A program made the translations under genes and the position numbers. A stretch of 59,981 nucleotides of DNA from positions 647 through 60,627 of the forward strand of contig MNCI01006078.1 of the NCBI GenBank assembly GCA_015680685.1, written 5' to 3'. Every line of letters begins with the position of its first letter. Position 1 is the first letter of the stretch. Below the pieces are notes generated by a model that worked only from the letters and a program-made list of their open reading frames with translations, was not told the DNA's origin and made no database searches. Origin of the DNA: Gnetum montanum (Eukaryota > Streptophyta > Gnetopsida > Gnetales > Gnetaceae). This document shows, in pieces, positions 11,701 through 23,079 of the stretch.

Positions 11701-14700
11701 GGTGCTATCCCTAAACTTCCTTTAATAAGAGGATCACTAATTCCCCCACCATCCACCTTAGCATTATCATCTTTGCTATGCTTACATATTGTTCCTGATG
11801 CATTTTGGTTGGCTAACAATCTTCATCATATAGAATCACAGGTCTGATAATTGTTTTGTAAAAGTTTCCCTTCAAGCTAATGCAAATTCTATTGGCACAA
11901 AGGACAAAGAAAAAAAGCTAGTTTCAGTAACTTAGGCAGTTAAATCACTTCAATTTGGTAGTAATGCACCTCAAATTTCATTTGTGTGTGACATTCCCCA
12001 GCCATCTCCAGGCCTCTGCCAAATTTTGGTAAACATTTATGAATTATAAAATGCTAATTTGTGATTGCCGATACTTTATTCCAGATATGAGTAAAAATAT
12101 GATTTTTATCCCTTTATGCATTTTTATCAAAATGTCTCATGATCAGCCATCTCTATTTAATCTTTACTGTTAGAAATTTTGCTTCAATTGCATACCTTGT
12201 AGAAGAAAATAATTGGAATATTGGCAATGAACACTGTTTTTTAGTTGAATGTTCTTACTTTTTTTTTTAAATATGTCATAAGTGTAGTTTAATAAGTACC
12301 TTTTGCATTTGCATTGGATTATGCTAAGCTATATTCATTAAATGCTGCTTCTAAAATCTGTTGGGTTGTGGTACAATTTGTCAGATAAAGCGTTCCATTC
12401 GAGGACTGCAACGAGGGTCAAGAGTTGTACCTTTAACATTTCGTCAGGTATAAGAGAAAAAGCACTTTTAGAAGTGAAAATTTGGGTATGTTCATTGCTC
12501 TTATGGGCATGTCCTTATTTACTGCGTAACATTTGGTATATTTCAACCAAGGGTCTAATGACGCTGATGGTAGTAACTAGGATATTGTTTTGTGTTGCAT
12601 GCAGAATCAATGTATCATGCAACAGTGTATTACTTATTACACTTTAGGACTTCTAGCATACCAATATCATTTTTTCAACATTTTGTGCATCCATGCTGTT
12701 ATGAGGCTGGTCTCTTGCTCATTTACCAGCACTCTGGGACCTCACTTGACTAGATGAGCATTGAGCCTCTGGCTGATGACCTTTTTCAATAAGCTATTAT
12801 GATGCTTTAAACACATGACCTGTGCTCTTATGACCACTAATTAATCATTGTAGTATCACAGTATTGCATTCTTCATTTAAGAATTATTTAAGAAGCATAA
12901 ATAACTGGCCTTAGTACACTTTCTTTCTAGATAAGTACATTGACACTTTGTACTATTATGGTAACAAAATGTGTAACTCGTGATTTTATATTTATGGTAA
13001 TCATTGATGCATCATCAGAATACTACAAATTTGGACATTACTTAGTGATTAGTGTTGTAGATTTAGAAATATACTAAAACTGAATGAAAACTGTTTTTAC
13101 TTACGTTTATGGATCTATTAGACAAGTCCAACTGTTTTTACTTAGGTTTATGGATCTATTAGACCAGTCCAGTTTCAACAGTATCTTGCACGATGCTTAT
13201 GTATCTCAGTGGCAGCTTATTGGAATTGAGCCTATGACTTGTGGAATGCAATCCACATACGTTAACCAACAAGTCATACACCTTGATACACAAGTACGTA
13301 TACAGGTTAGTGCTATTTGATATTGCTCCAAAAGTACATATAAGACGTTTCAAATTATATTTGATGCTATAATATGACAACACTGTAGATTAGGCCATAA
13401 GCACATAGTCTTGTTGAGTCCTTTGGTCATTGTATAAGTTGATTGGGTTCTAAGAGACATCAGGTATGAAAATGATTCATTTAAAGAGTATAATTTACTT
13501 CATGGTAGATGTGTATTCTCGTTGGATGGGAACTTTATGTTTGACTAGATCTTATGGGATAATGTTATTGGTTATTGTGATATTCTTGGTTATGTTTCAT
13601 GTTGTTTGGAAATGCACAGGTGTGGTAACATGCAGATATGAGAATGTAGGAATGGGGGCAAGTTCATGTGGGATCAAAAAATGCTGTAAATATAACGTTC
13701 ATAATATTTTTTTAATGATATTGCATTTTTCAATAAAATTTCCAAAGAACGAAACATTAGATTCATGTACAAAATAGTCCTAAAAGCATTGGTTAAAGCT
13801 AATAGATTGAGATTTTAATTGCATAATACGGCAAAGCTTCTCCGTCTGTCTTTTTCAACACATCCTTCTTGCTAAACGACGTGGGTGTTCTTCCAGCGTG
13901 CACTACATCATTATGTGCAGAAATGTTTTTCTTTTTTACGGTGGAGTTCTGAGTTGAAGTGGAATAAAACTGAATCGGAAGAGACATTAAGAATCATTGT
14001 TTGGAAAGCTAATCTCAAATAATGGTGTAGCAATAGAATAGATTAATAGATGTAAAGCTCACCTCAAATAAGATGAGGCAAGGCTTGGCTGGTGAGGGTG
14101 ATGAGAATGTGGTTATATGTTCTGGAGTTTTATGAACTGTATTATAGATTCTTAAGCTTTTTATGTGAATCTACTACTCAATCTTACATGTTATCATATA
14201 GAGAGTCTAAAGTAAATCAAAGATTGATTATTTGATCAAAATTGCAAAACATGCAGCAAATTTAACTTATAATGACAAGTTGGTGAAAGGCCTAATCAGT
14301 GAAAAGAAAAATGGTCCTAAGATCGTGCAATAGTTGTATTCATGGGGTAGTTGATGTTTTGAATTCTTGTTAATTGGTTCTTCTCCTTGCCATCAAGTCA
14401 AAATAAAACTTTGATCCCACGAGTGGTGGGAAATGTTGATTTTTTTTTTCAAATATGTTTCTAAACGACTCCTAGAACAAGTTTAACTGAGTGTAGTCGT
14501 TGTGACATTCTTTATTACGTTATTTGCATGTACTTTCTTTTTGTGAAGAAAGAAAAGTGTTCAGGTACCTTAGTTATCGGTAACCTTTGGGAAGACACTT
14601 GATTTAATGCAGTTTGGAGTTGGGCACTTCCAAAAGCAAGTTTTGACTTAAGGCAATTGAAATTTGTTGGTTTAGTGACAGCTTTCTCTACCATTGAAAC

Positions 14701-16715
14701 AGGAATGAATCAATAACTAATTCTTAACATTCTGATATTGTAGTTAAGATAATGATTCAGGTGGTGTGTGTTTTTTCACTTCTTGTAGTGAATTGACACA
14801 TGTAATCTTTTAGATTTGTCATTTCTGAGATTGTCAAAATGCTTAATCTAAACTCTGTTGGACTTTCAAGCATTAAATTTTTGAACAATGAATATATTTA
14901 ATTTTTGTTTGTATTGTGTATGACGTCAATCTTTCTGTAGGTTTACAAGCTCAAGGCTGAAGGCATTGCTTTTCGATTTTTACCTGATCCTATTCAAGTA
15001 AAAAATGCCATACAGGTAAGGGTTTGCTTTTTCTCACTGAAGTTCTTGCTTTTCTGAGTTTTTAATGCAATATTTTGAAAACCAAATTACTATATTTAAG
15101 CTTATTCTTTATGTACTATCGTGTTTATTGTATATTTATTTGGCTTTTAAACTCAAATATGATAGCTCAATTAAGAGGATCAAAGCTTTGTCACCAATAT
15201 TTAATTGGTTGGAAAATCTAGAAATTTGGATGAACTTTTCCAAATATTGTTTCATCAAGGTCATGGACATCCATAAATTTTAGTAATTTACGTAGGAAAA
15301 ATGTCAAGGAGTTGATACCCTGTCCTAATTGTGTTGGCATGCAATATGAATATTGACCATTCAAACTGAAACGCCAGTCATGCAACTATGGGTTGGTGTC
15401 ACGCAGCTTACAGTATGCATGAACATTGAAAAATCATTAAATAAAAACTGGTTCATATGGATGATCCTGTATTTAAAAAACAACATTAAGAAATCATTAA
15501 ATAATGAAACTGAAACTAAAATTTTTTACTTAAGCCTGTTAAGGCTCATTGGATCTATGGACTAGTTTCAGAATTCCGTTTATAGAATTTATAGAATTGT
15601 TTGTTAACTCAGTGCAATCCAGTGGAGTCAAACCTATGACCTGGGGTTAGCAAGCCAAGGCTCTTACCACTAAGTTAACACTTCATTATTAACAAGTGGC
15701 TTCCCCAAAGATATGAATTTGGCTCATGTTGAAAACCACAATTAAGGAGTGGATGTCATTGCTTTAAATCAAAGAGAAAAAGTATATTAGGGGGAAGTTA
15801 ATTACAGAATTCGTTGAGCAGTTATATAGTGTATATCCTGAAGATGCTGGTAGTTGACCGAGCAAGAGTTTGGTTGATCAGAATTATATGCTTTTAAGAT
15901 TCTTTTTTTCTTGCAACCCTTTACACCGTTTTTATTTCATAAAATTCTGCAGGTTCGATCTAGTAAGTCTTTTCTTGGAGTTCCCGTATTCCAGGTCAGC
16001 ACTTTCTTAAGCTCTAATAGTTCTGTTGTTTTTCATTTACTGTTCTCAGTTCCTATATTTAGGCTACTAAGAGTTATAAATTCCATAACCAGTGATTATT
16101 GTTTTGTGTGTCTACAGTCTGATATCCTTGTTTTGGAGCGAGAAAGGCAACGTGTCAGTCCCCTCTATCTTCGTAAAGTAAGGCATTTGCATTGAGTCTT
16201 TTTGAATGTATAATGTCACTTGACTAAGGTAATTTCCATTATATAAATTTAAGCAATTATTGTTTTCTTCGCAATGAGACAGGAAGATCTAGAGAATGAC
16301 CTTGAAAAGGTTTTGAGAAAAAAATCGAGAGTTTCTCATGCGGTTTCAGCAATTATGGTAAATACTTTCAGTTCACAGCTTTACAGGCATGCAATTCGGT
16401 GCATGAAAATTATTTGTGAGGGAGTTTGTAACTTTTATTTTTCAATGAATTCCAATATTGTCTGGCTTTGTTACTAATTAGGTGGGAAGCTTGGAAGATG
16501 TACTCAAGGAGATGGAGGTATGTAATAAATATAATTTCAAGTGATTTTTAATGATTGTCTGATATCTTCCTCAAGGACGATTCTCTTTTGACTGGAAAAG
16601 ATTCTCATTTGTTTCTTAACAGCAAAGTGAACCAACATCTGTGTGGAAAGATATAATTTTTATACCTCCAGGTCGAAGCTCGACGGAGAACGTTTTCCGG
16701 AGTTTGTCTATATGA
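6382..16715 (+). CDS. TIC22: TIC22-like chloroplast protein import component, nine exons, frameshift in exon 2
   Basis: Exons that I place: 6382-6597, 6669-6999, 12385-12447, 14941-15015, 15953-15994, 16118-16177, 16283-16357, 16482-16517, 16623-16715, all with GT..AG introns; from exon 3 on every junction is phase 0. The product, about 329 residues, matches TIC22 in order: FASVSAPE, VYAVSNPSNEFMLISD, FFKEEDAQ, RVVPLTFRQ (exon 3), GIAFRFLPDP (exon 4), GVPVFQ (exon 5), SDILVLERE (exon 6), EDLENDLEKV (exon 7), VGSLEDVLKEME (exon 8), DIIFIPPGRSS (exon 9). TIC22 is an intermembrane-space chaperone-like protein that passes preproteins from TOC to TIC. The N-terminal ~120 residues would hold the transit peptide; Arabidopsis TIC22 is about 270 residues, so this N-terminus is longer. 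Exon 2 opens in one frame (to about 6760) and the conserved part reads in the next, as if one extra G were present near 6761. The 71-bp first intron is less certain than the others. Intron 2 is 5385 bp and intron 3 is 2493 bp. Confidence 0.93.
8689..8724. repeat. (AAAT)9 microsatellite in TIC22 intron 2
   Basis: There are nine uninterrupted AAAT units, followed by degenerate 'caataaatc' repeats. It is a simple intronic microsatellite. Confidence 0.9.
8814..8864. repeat. 28-bp tandem duplication in TIC22 intron 2
   Basis: 'tatctagcaacaactggtag' followed by 'aaacccgt' is repeated immediately (second copy from 8842), identical over 23 bases. It is a recent slippage-type duplication. Confidence 0.8.
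9851..10202 (+). mobile_element. 5'-truncated LINE insertion with perfect 20-bp target site duplication
   Basis: The inserted segment 9871-10182 (about 312 bp) is bounded by two identical 20-mers AAAATATTGGTAACTGAATG at 9851-9870 and 10183-10202. The insert has the look of a plant LINE 3' end: a 'ttggtgggacttgctccctg' block, 'gtttgccccagagttttgatc', then 'ttcaatacaatct' and a short A-rich tail just before the right duplication. Long target duplications, 5' truncation and a 3' A-rich tail are the marks of target-primed reverse transcription. It lies in intron 2 of the TIC22-like gene, sense to it. Confidence 0.85.
13089..13170. repeat. 41-bp tandem duplication in TIC22 intron 3
   Basis: Two adjacent 41-bp copies (13089-13129 and 13130-13170) differ at two visible bases. 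They directly abut the SINE-like sequence that follows. Confidence 0.8.
13171..13280 (-). mobile_element. tRNA-derived SINE-like sequence
   Basis: On the minus strand there is an A-box-like TGACTTGTTGG (from about 13276) and a B-box-like GGCTCAATTCC (13232-13222), 44 bases apart start to start, as in tRNA genes. No tRNA cloverleaf with a proper anticodon stem is evident. After the B box there is a CACTGAG block also found at the same place in the sequence at 15595-15680, so both look like members of one SINE family. It lies in intron 3 of the TIC22-like gene, antisense to it. Confidence 0.5.
15595..15680 (-). mobile_element. tRNA-derived SINE-like sequence (second copy)
   Basis: The minus strand reads an A-box-like TAACTTAGTGG (from about 15677), then 'aagagccttgg', and a B-box-like GGTTTGACTCC (15634-15624), 43 bases apart. 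A CACTGAG block follows the B box, shared with the 13171-13280 copy. Clear flanking duplications are not visible, so the ends are approximate. It is in intron 4 of the TIC22-like gene. Confidence 0.55.
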
Positions 16716-17439
16716 TTGATATACTTGGTAAATTTGGATGATTTCGACAATGGAGTGACATGATGGATCATGTATTCCCTTGCTTTTGTAACGAGCCTGT
16801 AAATTGGAGGTTGGTTACCATTTCTTTTGGTTAAATTTGGTAACGAACCTTTTTCCATTTTGCTTTTGTTCATGCTGAGATTTCTTGTTAGAATGTCATT
16901 CGGTCATCAACAATTTTGTAAAATGCTACATTATGAACAGCTCTTGGTTCGAACGGGTAGCTAGATTAATTTTTAGCTGATAAAACATCGTTGGATATCT
17001 TTATAAATCGTTGGGACTTCTTGTGATTCTTATGACGGGTTTACATTTTTTTAAAAAATTAATAGTTAATTCTCATTCTTACTGGAAGACGCGTAATTAC
17101 ATTATAAAGAGGTAGCCAACCCTCCTAATTTCCTCAGCCTGATTTTAATTTATTATTTTCTACGCAATTTAATATCCTTCTCTAAGATTTGCCTTCTTTT
17201 CGTGTTTTGTAACCTCATGGTAATTTCGTAGCCCTCTTATATTTATATTTGTATTTGATTTAAATAAAATTTCTGTTTTTTATTTTAATATAAAATATTT
17301 TATGTTTTGGGATTACTATTTAGAGTGATAGTAAGGTGTTTGTTTCTCGAGTTTTGAGTCGAGGGGGAATTAAATTACTTAAAAGATAGACTTTTGATCA
17401 TCTACTATCTTTCAAGGATACTGGGTGATGATCTTATAA

Positions 17440-17552
17440 AATATTTTATGTTTTTTTGTTAGATAGAATTTATTTTTATTTTTGTAGGAGTTTTTAATAT
17501 CTTATGTTTTTTATTAGAAGGGATTTATTTTTGCTTCTGTAGGAATATTTTT
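17440..17552. repeat. Imperfect ~57-bp tandem duplication
   Basis: Two adjacent T-rich units, each containing 'aatat.ttatgtttttt', 'atttatttttg' and 'tgtaggaa/g', lie at 17440-17495 and 17496-17552. It is in the interval between the two host genes. The rest of 16716-18073 shows nothing else that I can name. Confidence 0.5.
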
Positions 17553-18073
17553 TGTTATGAATAACATTATTGTGGATGGATAAATGGCAATTCAGATTTT
17601 AGGTTTCACTGGATCAATTAATATTCTCTGAATTTGTTTGAGGTAAGTTTAGCAATGTTTTAAGGTCGTAGGAAATAACGTTTAAGCGGTGAGTGTTGTT
17701 TTAAGTTTATTTAGTTATTTATCCTTGTTAACATTTTTCAATGAAAAGATAAATGATAAACATGGTTAATTAATAAGGTGTTGGAACCAGAAGCAGATGG
17801 GTCCGATACTTTAGAGATAAATATGGTCAATTAATAGGAAACCTGACCTATCCAACTAACACTGTTTAGCGTGTGGAAATTACATTACGTATATTTTCGA
17901 TAAAGAAGAAAGCACAACTAAGAAGGGTGATTGGAGCTGAAAATTGTGTGTTTATAGGTTATGGGTTATTGAAGTTCACAAATAAACAAACCATGCTTAG
18001 GGGTTATTAAACCTATTGGCTGGCAACGGTAAGGATTATCATGCAGAGTGATACTAGTAAAACACTCGTTTTT

Positions 18074-18232
18074 CAAGATGCCGTTACTTGAAAAAAAGGT
18101 TAGCATTGAATCGCTGAGTCTCATTGCAAGATGCCGTTACTTGAAAAAAAGGTTAGCATTGAATCGCTGAGTCTCATTGCAAGATGCCGTTACTTGAAAA
18201 AAAGGTTAGCATTGAATCGCTGAGTCTCATTG
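18074..18232. repeat. Perfect 3 x 53-bp tandem repeat upstream of the BTB gene
   Basis: Three identical, contiguous 53-bp units (18074-18126, 18127-18179, 18180-18232), each beginning 'caagatgccgttacttg' and ending 'gagtctcattg', end about 415 bp before the BTB start codon. Complete identity means a very recent expansion, or an assembly artefact of a single unit. Confidence 0.95.
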
Positions 18233-18500
18233 CCGATAAGGGTAGCCTTAGTATGCTTAAAATTATTGAAAGATTGTCAAGGAAAATTTGACTTATTTTT
18301 TAAAGAAATGTAACATGAACAACTAATAAAGAGAACGTAATAGTTTCGAGGAGTTTCTGCCGTTTGTGTATGCAACACGCCAATGTTTTGACGAAAACGA
18401 TCCACTTTTAAAATTTTACAGCATAAAAACTTTTTTTGAAAACGCATATACATTTTTTTGAAATTTTAAATTATAAATTCTCTACGATCAATGCACCATC

Positions 18501-18506
18501 CACGTG
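18501..18506. promoter_or_regulatory. G-box (CACGTG)
   Basis: A palindromic CACGTG core lies about 145 bp upstream of the BTB start codon, a typical place for bZIP/bHLH binding in plant promoters. Function is inferred from the motif only. Confidence 0.35.
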
Positions 18507-18647
18507 ACAGTTGCAGTGTTCGTTCGCTAACCCAGCGGTCTTTCTTCTGTTGAGATCAAAACTCGAAACCCTACATTGGGATTCTTCCGAGCTGCCCTTC
18601 TGACATCACATAGGCGGCGCTCACGCGCGGTTGCTACCGCTAAGACC

Positions 18648-20087
18648 ATGGCCACGGCCGATCCGGCGAAACGCAGGGTTAAGCTCAACGTGGGCGGTCA
18701 AATCTTCGAGACCACAGCGCAGACACTCAAGACGGTGGGCGAATCCACGGCACTCTACAAAACCGTGCATCCAAACGGCGCCGGGGCGGAGCAGGCGCCG
18801 GTGTTCATTGACAGAGACCCGGCGCTGTTCGCACAATTGCTGGGCCTTGTGCGGGGGAGCGGCACTCTGGGCGCCGCGGAGTGGCCACAGCTGAGGTCGC
18901 AGGCACGGGGCGCTCTGATCGACGAAGCCGTGCACTACGGCATTTCCGATGCTTTCCAGGCCGCCCTACGTCCACGACCGCTCGCCGGCGCCGACGCCGA
19001 GCGCATCGCCATCGTCACCGGGACCGGCTCTGACGCCGTCTCTTCGCTCTGCGCCGGCGCCGACGCCTCCGTCTGGGCAGGTCAGGGTCCATGCGTGGTC
19101 GCTTTCGATTGGGCGCTGCGCCGGCAGCCGCCGCCCGTGCTCACGTGTCTGCGCAGAGTTCACGTGCTGCGCCGCCTCGGCGACCACGTTGCGGTGGTGG
19201 GGTCGCCGGAGGCGGTGGGCCTGCACTTGTACGACGTCGCCGGCGGCGGCGTCCACGTGGGCAGCTTCTCATGGACGGACCCGCGCGACCCGCGCGTGTT
19301 CCGCGCGGGCGTGCATGCGCTGGCGGTCGACGGCGGGGGCGGCGGCGTGTACGGAAGCTTCGAGAGCAGCAACCGCGTCGAAACCGCCGTGGTGGCCCTG
19401 GACGCCGCCACGCTGGCGCCGGTGCGGGAGCTCTGCCGTTACAGCGGCGGCATCGGGGGCGGTGCCTCCCTTGGGGCGGCGCCGACGGTTCTAGAAATAG
19501 TGGCCGGGAAGGGGCTGCTTCTGGCGGCTTCCGTGACGGCGGGCGCCTTCGGTTACAGTGGTTACGTGCGGCTCTTGGACCCGCGTGCCGGCCCTCGCGC
19601 GGAGATGGTGTGGGAGTGGCGCGAGCCGTTGCCGGGCGTGGTTAGTCGTGTCCGTGACTGCTTGGCTGACGTGGCCGTGAGCGAGGGTCTGGGCGCACTG
19701 GTTAAGGTGGGCATCTTGAGTGGGGACGTGGCCGTGGCCGACCTCCGAATGTTGGACGCTGCGAATCCGTGGGTTACGTTGGCGGAGAGCAATCCCTCTC
19801 TGGCGCAGGCCGAGGGTTGCCCTGATGCCAAGGTTGTTGCCCACGGACGCGAGGTTTTCTGCGGCCGCGGCTACGATCTGGAGGTCTGGTCGGAGGTTCG
19901 ATTTACGGCGGAGACGGAGAAGGGTCTGTCGGATTCGGAGTCGTGCTTCCGAAGGAATTTGTTGGAGCATAGTCGGCGCCACGGTGGTAGCCGGATCACG
20001 GCCCTTGCCGCCGGTGGAGATCGGCTTTTTGCTGCCAGATCCGATTTGCAGGGCGTTGAGGTTTGGGAGAGCCGCAGCTTGCCCTAG
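18648..20087 (+). CDS. BTB/POZ (KCTD/T1-type) protein with C-terminal propeller-like region, intronless
   Basis: This is a single exon encoding 479 residues. The start is the ATG at 18648 in a strong plant context (accATGGcc); the open frame extends further 5' but with no earlier ATG. Residues about 10-105 form a KCTD/T1-type BTB domain: RVKLNVGGQIFETT, then FIDRDPALFAQLLGLVR and a DEAVHYG-like segment. The remainder resembles the WD40/YVTN-like beta-propeller of the plant At5g41330/At2g24240 type, ending in the conserved-looking SRITALAAGGDRLFAARSD and GVEVWES. Proteins of this class are thought to homo-oligomerise and may present substrates to CUL3 ubiquitin ligases; the partner is unknown. 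The coding sequence is strikingly GC-rich, with G/C at most third positions, in AT-rich surroundings. The large ORFs in its other frames are GC-bias shadows. Confidence 0.92.
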   Translation: MATADPAKRRVKLNVGGQIFETTAQTLKTVGESTALYKTVHPNGAGAEQAPVFIDRDPALFAQLLGLVRGSGTLGAAEWPQLRSQARGALIDEAVHYGISDAFQAALRPRPLAGADAERIAIVTGTGSDAVSSLCAGADASVWAGQGPCVVAFDWALRRQPPPVLTCLRRVHVLRRLGDHVAVVGSPEAVGLHLYDVAGGGVHVGSFSWTDPRDPRVFRAGVHALAVDGGGGGVYGSFESSNRVETAVVALDAATLAPVRELCRYSGGIGGGASLGAAPTVLEIVAGKGLLLAASVTAGAFGYSGYVRLLDPRAGPRAEMVWEWREPLPGVVSRVRDCLADVAVSEGLGALVKVGILSGDVAVADLRMLDAANPWVTLAESNPSLAQAEGCPDAKVVAHGREVFCGRGYDLEVWSEVRFTAETEKGLSDSESCFRRNLLEHSRRHGGSRITALAAGGDRLFAARSDLQGVEVWESRSLP

Positions 20088-20365
20088 GGTTGCGCGTCCA
20101 CAGGCTAGCAACCTGTGTGTACCGTTTCCGCCTTCTCTACGGTCTCTCCGGTTTCGCTGGTGGTAGTAAATGTTATTTTTTGTTTTCATTAGGCGGTGAA
20201 TAACCTTTATGATCTTATATGCCGTGGCAGGATTGATTCTCACCACATCCTCCTCCTGGCATGCCCATCATGTATGGTATTTAATTAACGTAGAAAATTC
20301 GGATGTGAAGTTCCGCTTCAAATTTTTGGCACCCTCTCACAGTCGTGGACAGCACAGCGGTTTTT

Positions 20366-20503
20366 GTTCATTTGGTATTTCCCTTTCCTTTTTGTTTTGA
20401 TCTCTTTTTCACGTTTTCCAACCGCAACGAAATTGTTCATTTGGTATTTCCCTGTCCCTTTTTGTTTTGATTTGTTTTTAATGTTTTCTAACTGCACCCA
20501 AAT
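20366..20503. repeat. Imperfect 69-bp tandem duplication downstream of the BTB gene
   Basis: Two adjacent copies beginning 'gttcatttggtatttccct' at 20366 and 20435 share a 'tttttgttttgat' core and a 'gttttc.aac.gca' end, with several substitutions. They lie about 280 bp after the stop codon. Confidence 0.75.
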
Positions 20504-20939
20504 TGAGGGTTGCATGTTTTGTCTTTCGGCCTGGGTAAGAATTGTTTTCAAGCCAGTGGATGCACTTTTTACGGCATTCAACGTGATGACAAAAACAGAT
20601 GTGAAGGAACCAATGGGAATGAAATTAGTTTATTAAAATACTAATGAAGTTACAAACATGATAATGTATTGGGAGAGGAAAGAAGTTACAAACGTGATAG
20701 TTATTCTTGTTCAATATAACTCCACGAACCACATCACAAAGCAGTCAAAGCATTAATCAATTGCGAAATGTAAGATGTGATGGTATTGCTTGTTCTCTTT
20801 ATTGAGCAAAATTTCATAACGTAACCATATGCTTGGTTTTCACCCCCTTGGAATAATAAGGTCAGGGTTTTATTTGAAGTTGTCTTCATATTTATTATTA
20901 TTAATTCATACCCCAATAACTACTTCTTGATGAGTGATT

Positions 20940-22289
20940 GTTGTGTGAGGAGTTTCATTTGTTATGATTTATTACCAATGCTAAGATTATTCTTCATTAA
21001 TATTATTTATATTGTAGGACTAGCTGTTTAAATTTGCTTTCACATTGGGTGATATTGTTAAAGTTCAATGTACCTTATAAAAATCATGGAAATTAGCAAA
21101 AGGGATCTTCCACATGAGTACGTGTTCTTAATATGAAATCGTCTCATAAGTATTTTTGTTCATTTTATTATAAAGTTTAATTTATTTCCATGAATTACAA
21201 CTATTGCCATTGTGTTTGAATGTAATCTTAAAACAATTTTGTTGTTACAAAATGTGTGGCCTTAAAAAGTAAAGGAAATAGAAATTTATCATTGGACAAC
21301 AATGGAAGGATGATAAGAATGTTGCTTACAACTTTTATGAATGGTTGACTACTGGTGTATCCATTGAGGAAAGTATTCTATTGTTCAAAGGTAGAATTTC
21401 ACCTTCAATGCTTATGATATTGTTGTAGATGTTATACAAGTTTCATGTCGTAAAGACAACTCTCAAGGATCGAAGGTGGAAGAAAAGTGGAATCATCTAA
21501 TTTGGTATGCTCAAAAATTTTATAAGAGGATATTGCAAGTTTTTTAGATGTATTGTTGCTCTCTAAATTTATGTAGTGGTATTTATTTCTAATAAAAGCA
21601 CCCAAAGCCAAGATAATAATGCAATTTTACTTATGTGGGTATTGAATAACAATGAAAGTGTTCCATTTGATATCTTGGGGACAAGAATGTCTAAGATGAA
21701 GAGGTAGGCAAGGTTATGGTTGCTACATGATGTCAAAGAGTCACTTGAAATTATTGCAGAAAGAGAATGTGCATTTTATTGTTACCCAACTTCATGAAAT
21801 AGTGAAGTTGGATCCAACAAGTATATTGAAGAGTACATCACAATGAGAGAGAGGTGAAACCTCATGTTGTTTGAAAGAGTATGTGGAAGAAGGTTGCAAA
21901 CATGAGAAGTGCTATCATCGAGGATAAGTTATTCAATATTATTGCTAAAGCAATGTAGCACTTTGGAATGTTGTGGAGGAGTTGAAATCAGATAGGTTCC
22001 ATTTGATAAAAGAAAACAATCAATTCAAGGTCAAAATAGAGAATTTTGTATGTGAAGAAAACACTTGTATTTAGAAGTTGATTATACAAAATAAGAAAAT
22101 GGTTGCCTAAATTTTTACACTAAATAAAGAAATTATCCCATTAAGAAATGCACCAGTCGACATTGATGATAGCAAAGACATTCATGCCAATGCAAGCAAC
22201 ATTATCAAAGGTTTCTGCAATGATATATTAAGATGTAGTTTTAAGATTTTGTTCATTTCTTTTAAGGAATCTAAAGCTCTATGTATTGT
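20940..22289 (+). pseudogene. Decayed retroelement-like coding remnants, unrecognised
   Basis: No long ORF remains, but short + strand stretches look protein-like: a Lys/Glu-rich coiled-coil-like segment near 21960-22060 (KENNQFKVKIEN) and an Asp/Asn-rich stretch near 22150-22220. They are broken by stops and frame changes. The bordering LTR at 22290 suggests transposon origin. I cannot assign a family. Confidence 0.25.
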
Positions 22290-22965
22290 TGATGAGCAGT
22301 GAGTATTCCCTACATTCAACCATATGAATCACAAGTGTGATCTAGTCAAATTTCATAGATGGGACTAGTGTGGTATCTAGATCATTAAGCTTCGATCGTA
22401 TGTCACTATTTTTCTACATGGACTAGTGGTAGCTTTGTCACATATGGTTTAGTCTAAAGTGAGTCATATGATTATGATGTTGTTGGGGCCTTGAACTAAA
22501 TTAATCAGCAACATAGAAATTAATTTATTAATTTAATTAACAATAAAATCAAATTTTAAACTATTCTAAGAGCGATGAGTGTTTGTTCCTAGCCTGACGT
22601 ACACGTCCCGAACTCACGTATCTACTATTGGAAATACTAAGTGTTATGTTACTAGGTGAACTAAGTAATAACGTTGTTGGGATTATAAAGCAAATATGTG
22701 TTTACGTTTGAAAATGGCCACATATTTTGCAGATTGATTAATGGGCATGGAAATGTAAATATTAACTAAGTACATAAAAAGTAAATTGCATTGAAAATAA
22801 ATCTATTCTAAGTCAAAGTGCTGCAATGAATATGAGTCAATCTTGATCTTATTGTTGTTCATGGAATGTATCCAGGTGCAATACCACTTCAATAAAATGT
22901 CGTACAATTGACTGAAATCTACACTGCAGGCACTCATTGATTGTTTGCTAAGATTACGGGATTCT
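22290..22965 (-). repeat. LTR of element E, right end deleted
   Basis: It begins TGATGAGCAGTGAGTATTCC and follows the family LTR through the 'aggcactcattgattgtttgctaag' block, then jumps at about 22965 into sequence that matches internal DNA of element A near 46620-46740. The U3 end, TATA box and polypurine-tract side are therefore missing. Confidence 0.7.
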
Positions 22966-23079
22966 CCTCATTGTTCCCTAGGTCCATAAATCATGTGATG
23001 TTTGAACTTCTATTTTTGTATATGTTATTTGTTCATGGGCATAGCCTCTTCTTTCCTCCTCTTAGTCTCTTTTTCCTTT
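22966..23079 (-). mobile_element. Internal fragment of element E
   Basis: The sequence 'catgtgatgtttgaact...gttcatgggcatagcctc' corresponds to 46653-46725 in element A ('gcatgggcatatcctcc'). It is cut off on the right by the LTR at 23080, which looks like a later insertion (element D). Confidence 0.55.

Noticed and set aside
15595-15680. A true tRNA gene on the minus strand
   Set aside because: The boxes are present, but no convincing acceptor or anticodon stem can be formed, and the sequence continues into a SINE-like body.
18621-20246. Many long overlapping ORFs on both strands across the BTB gene
   Set aside because: They are shadows of the GC-rich coding frame; only the + frame from 18648 shows BTB and propeller motifs.
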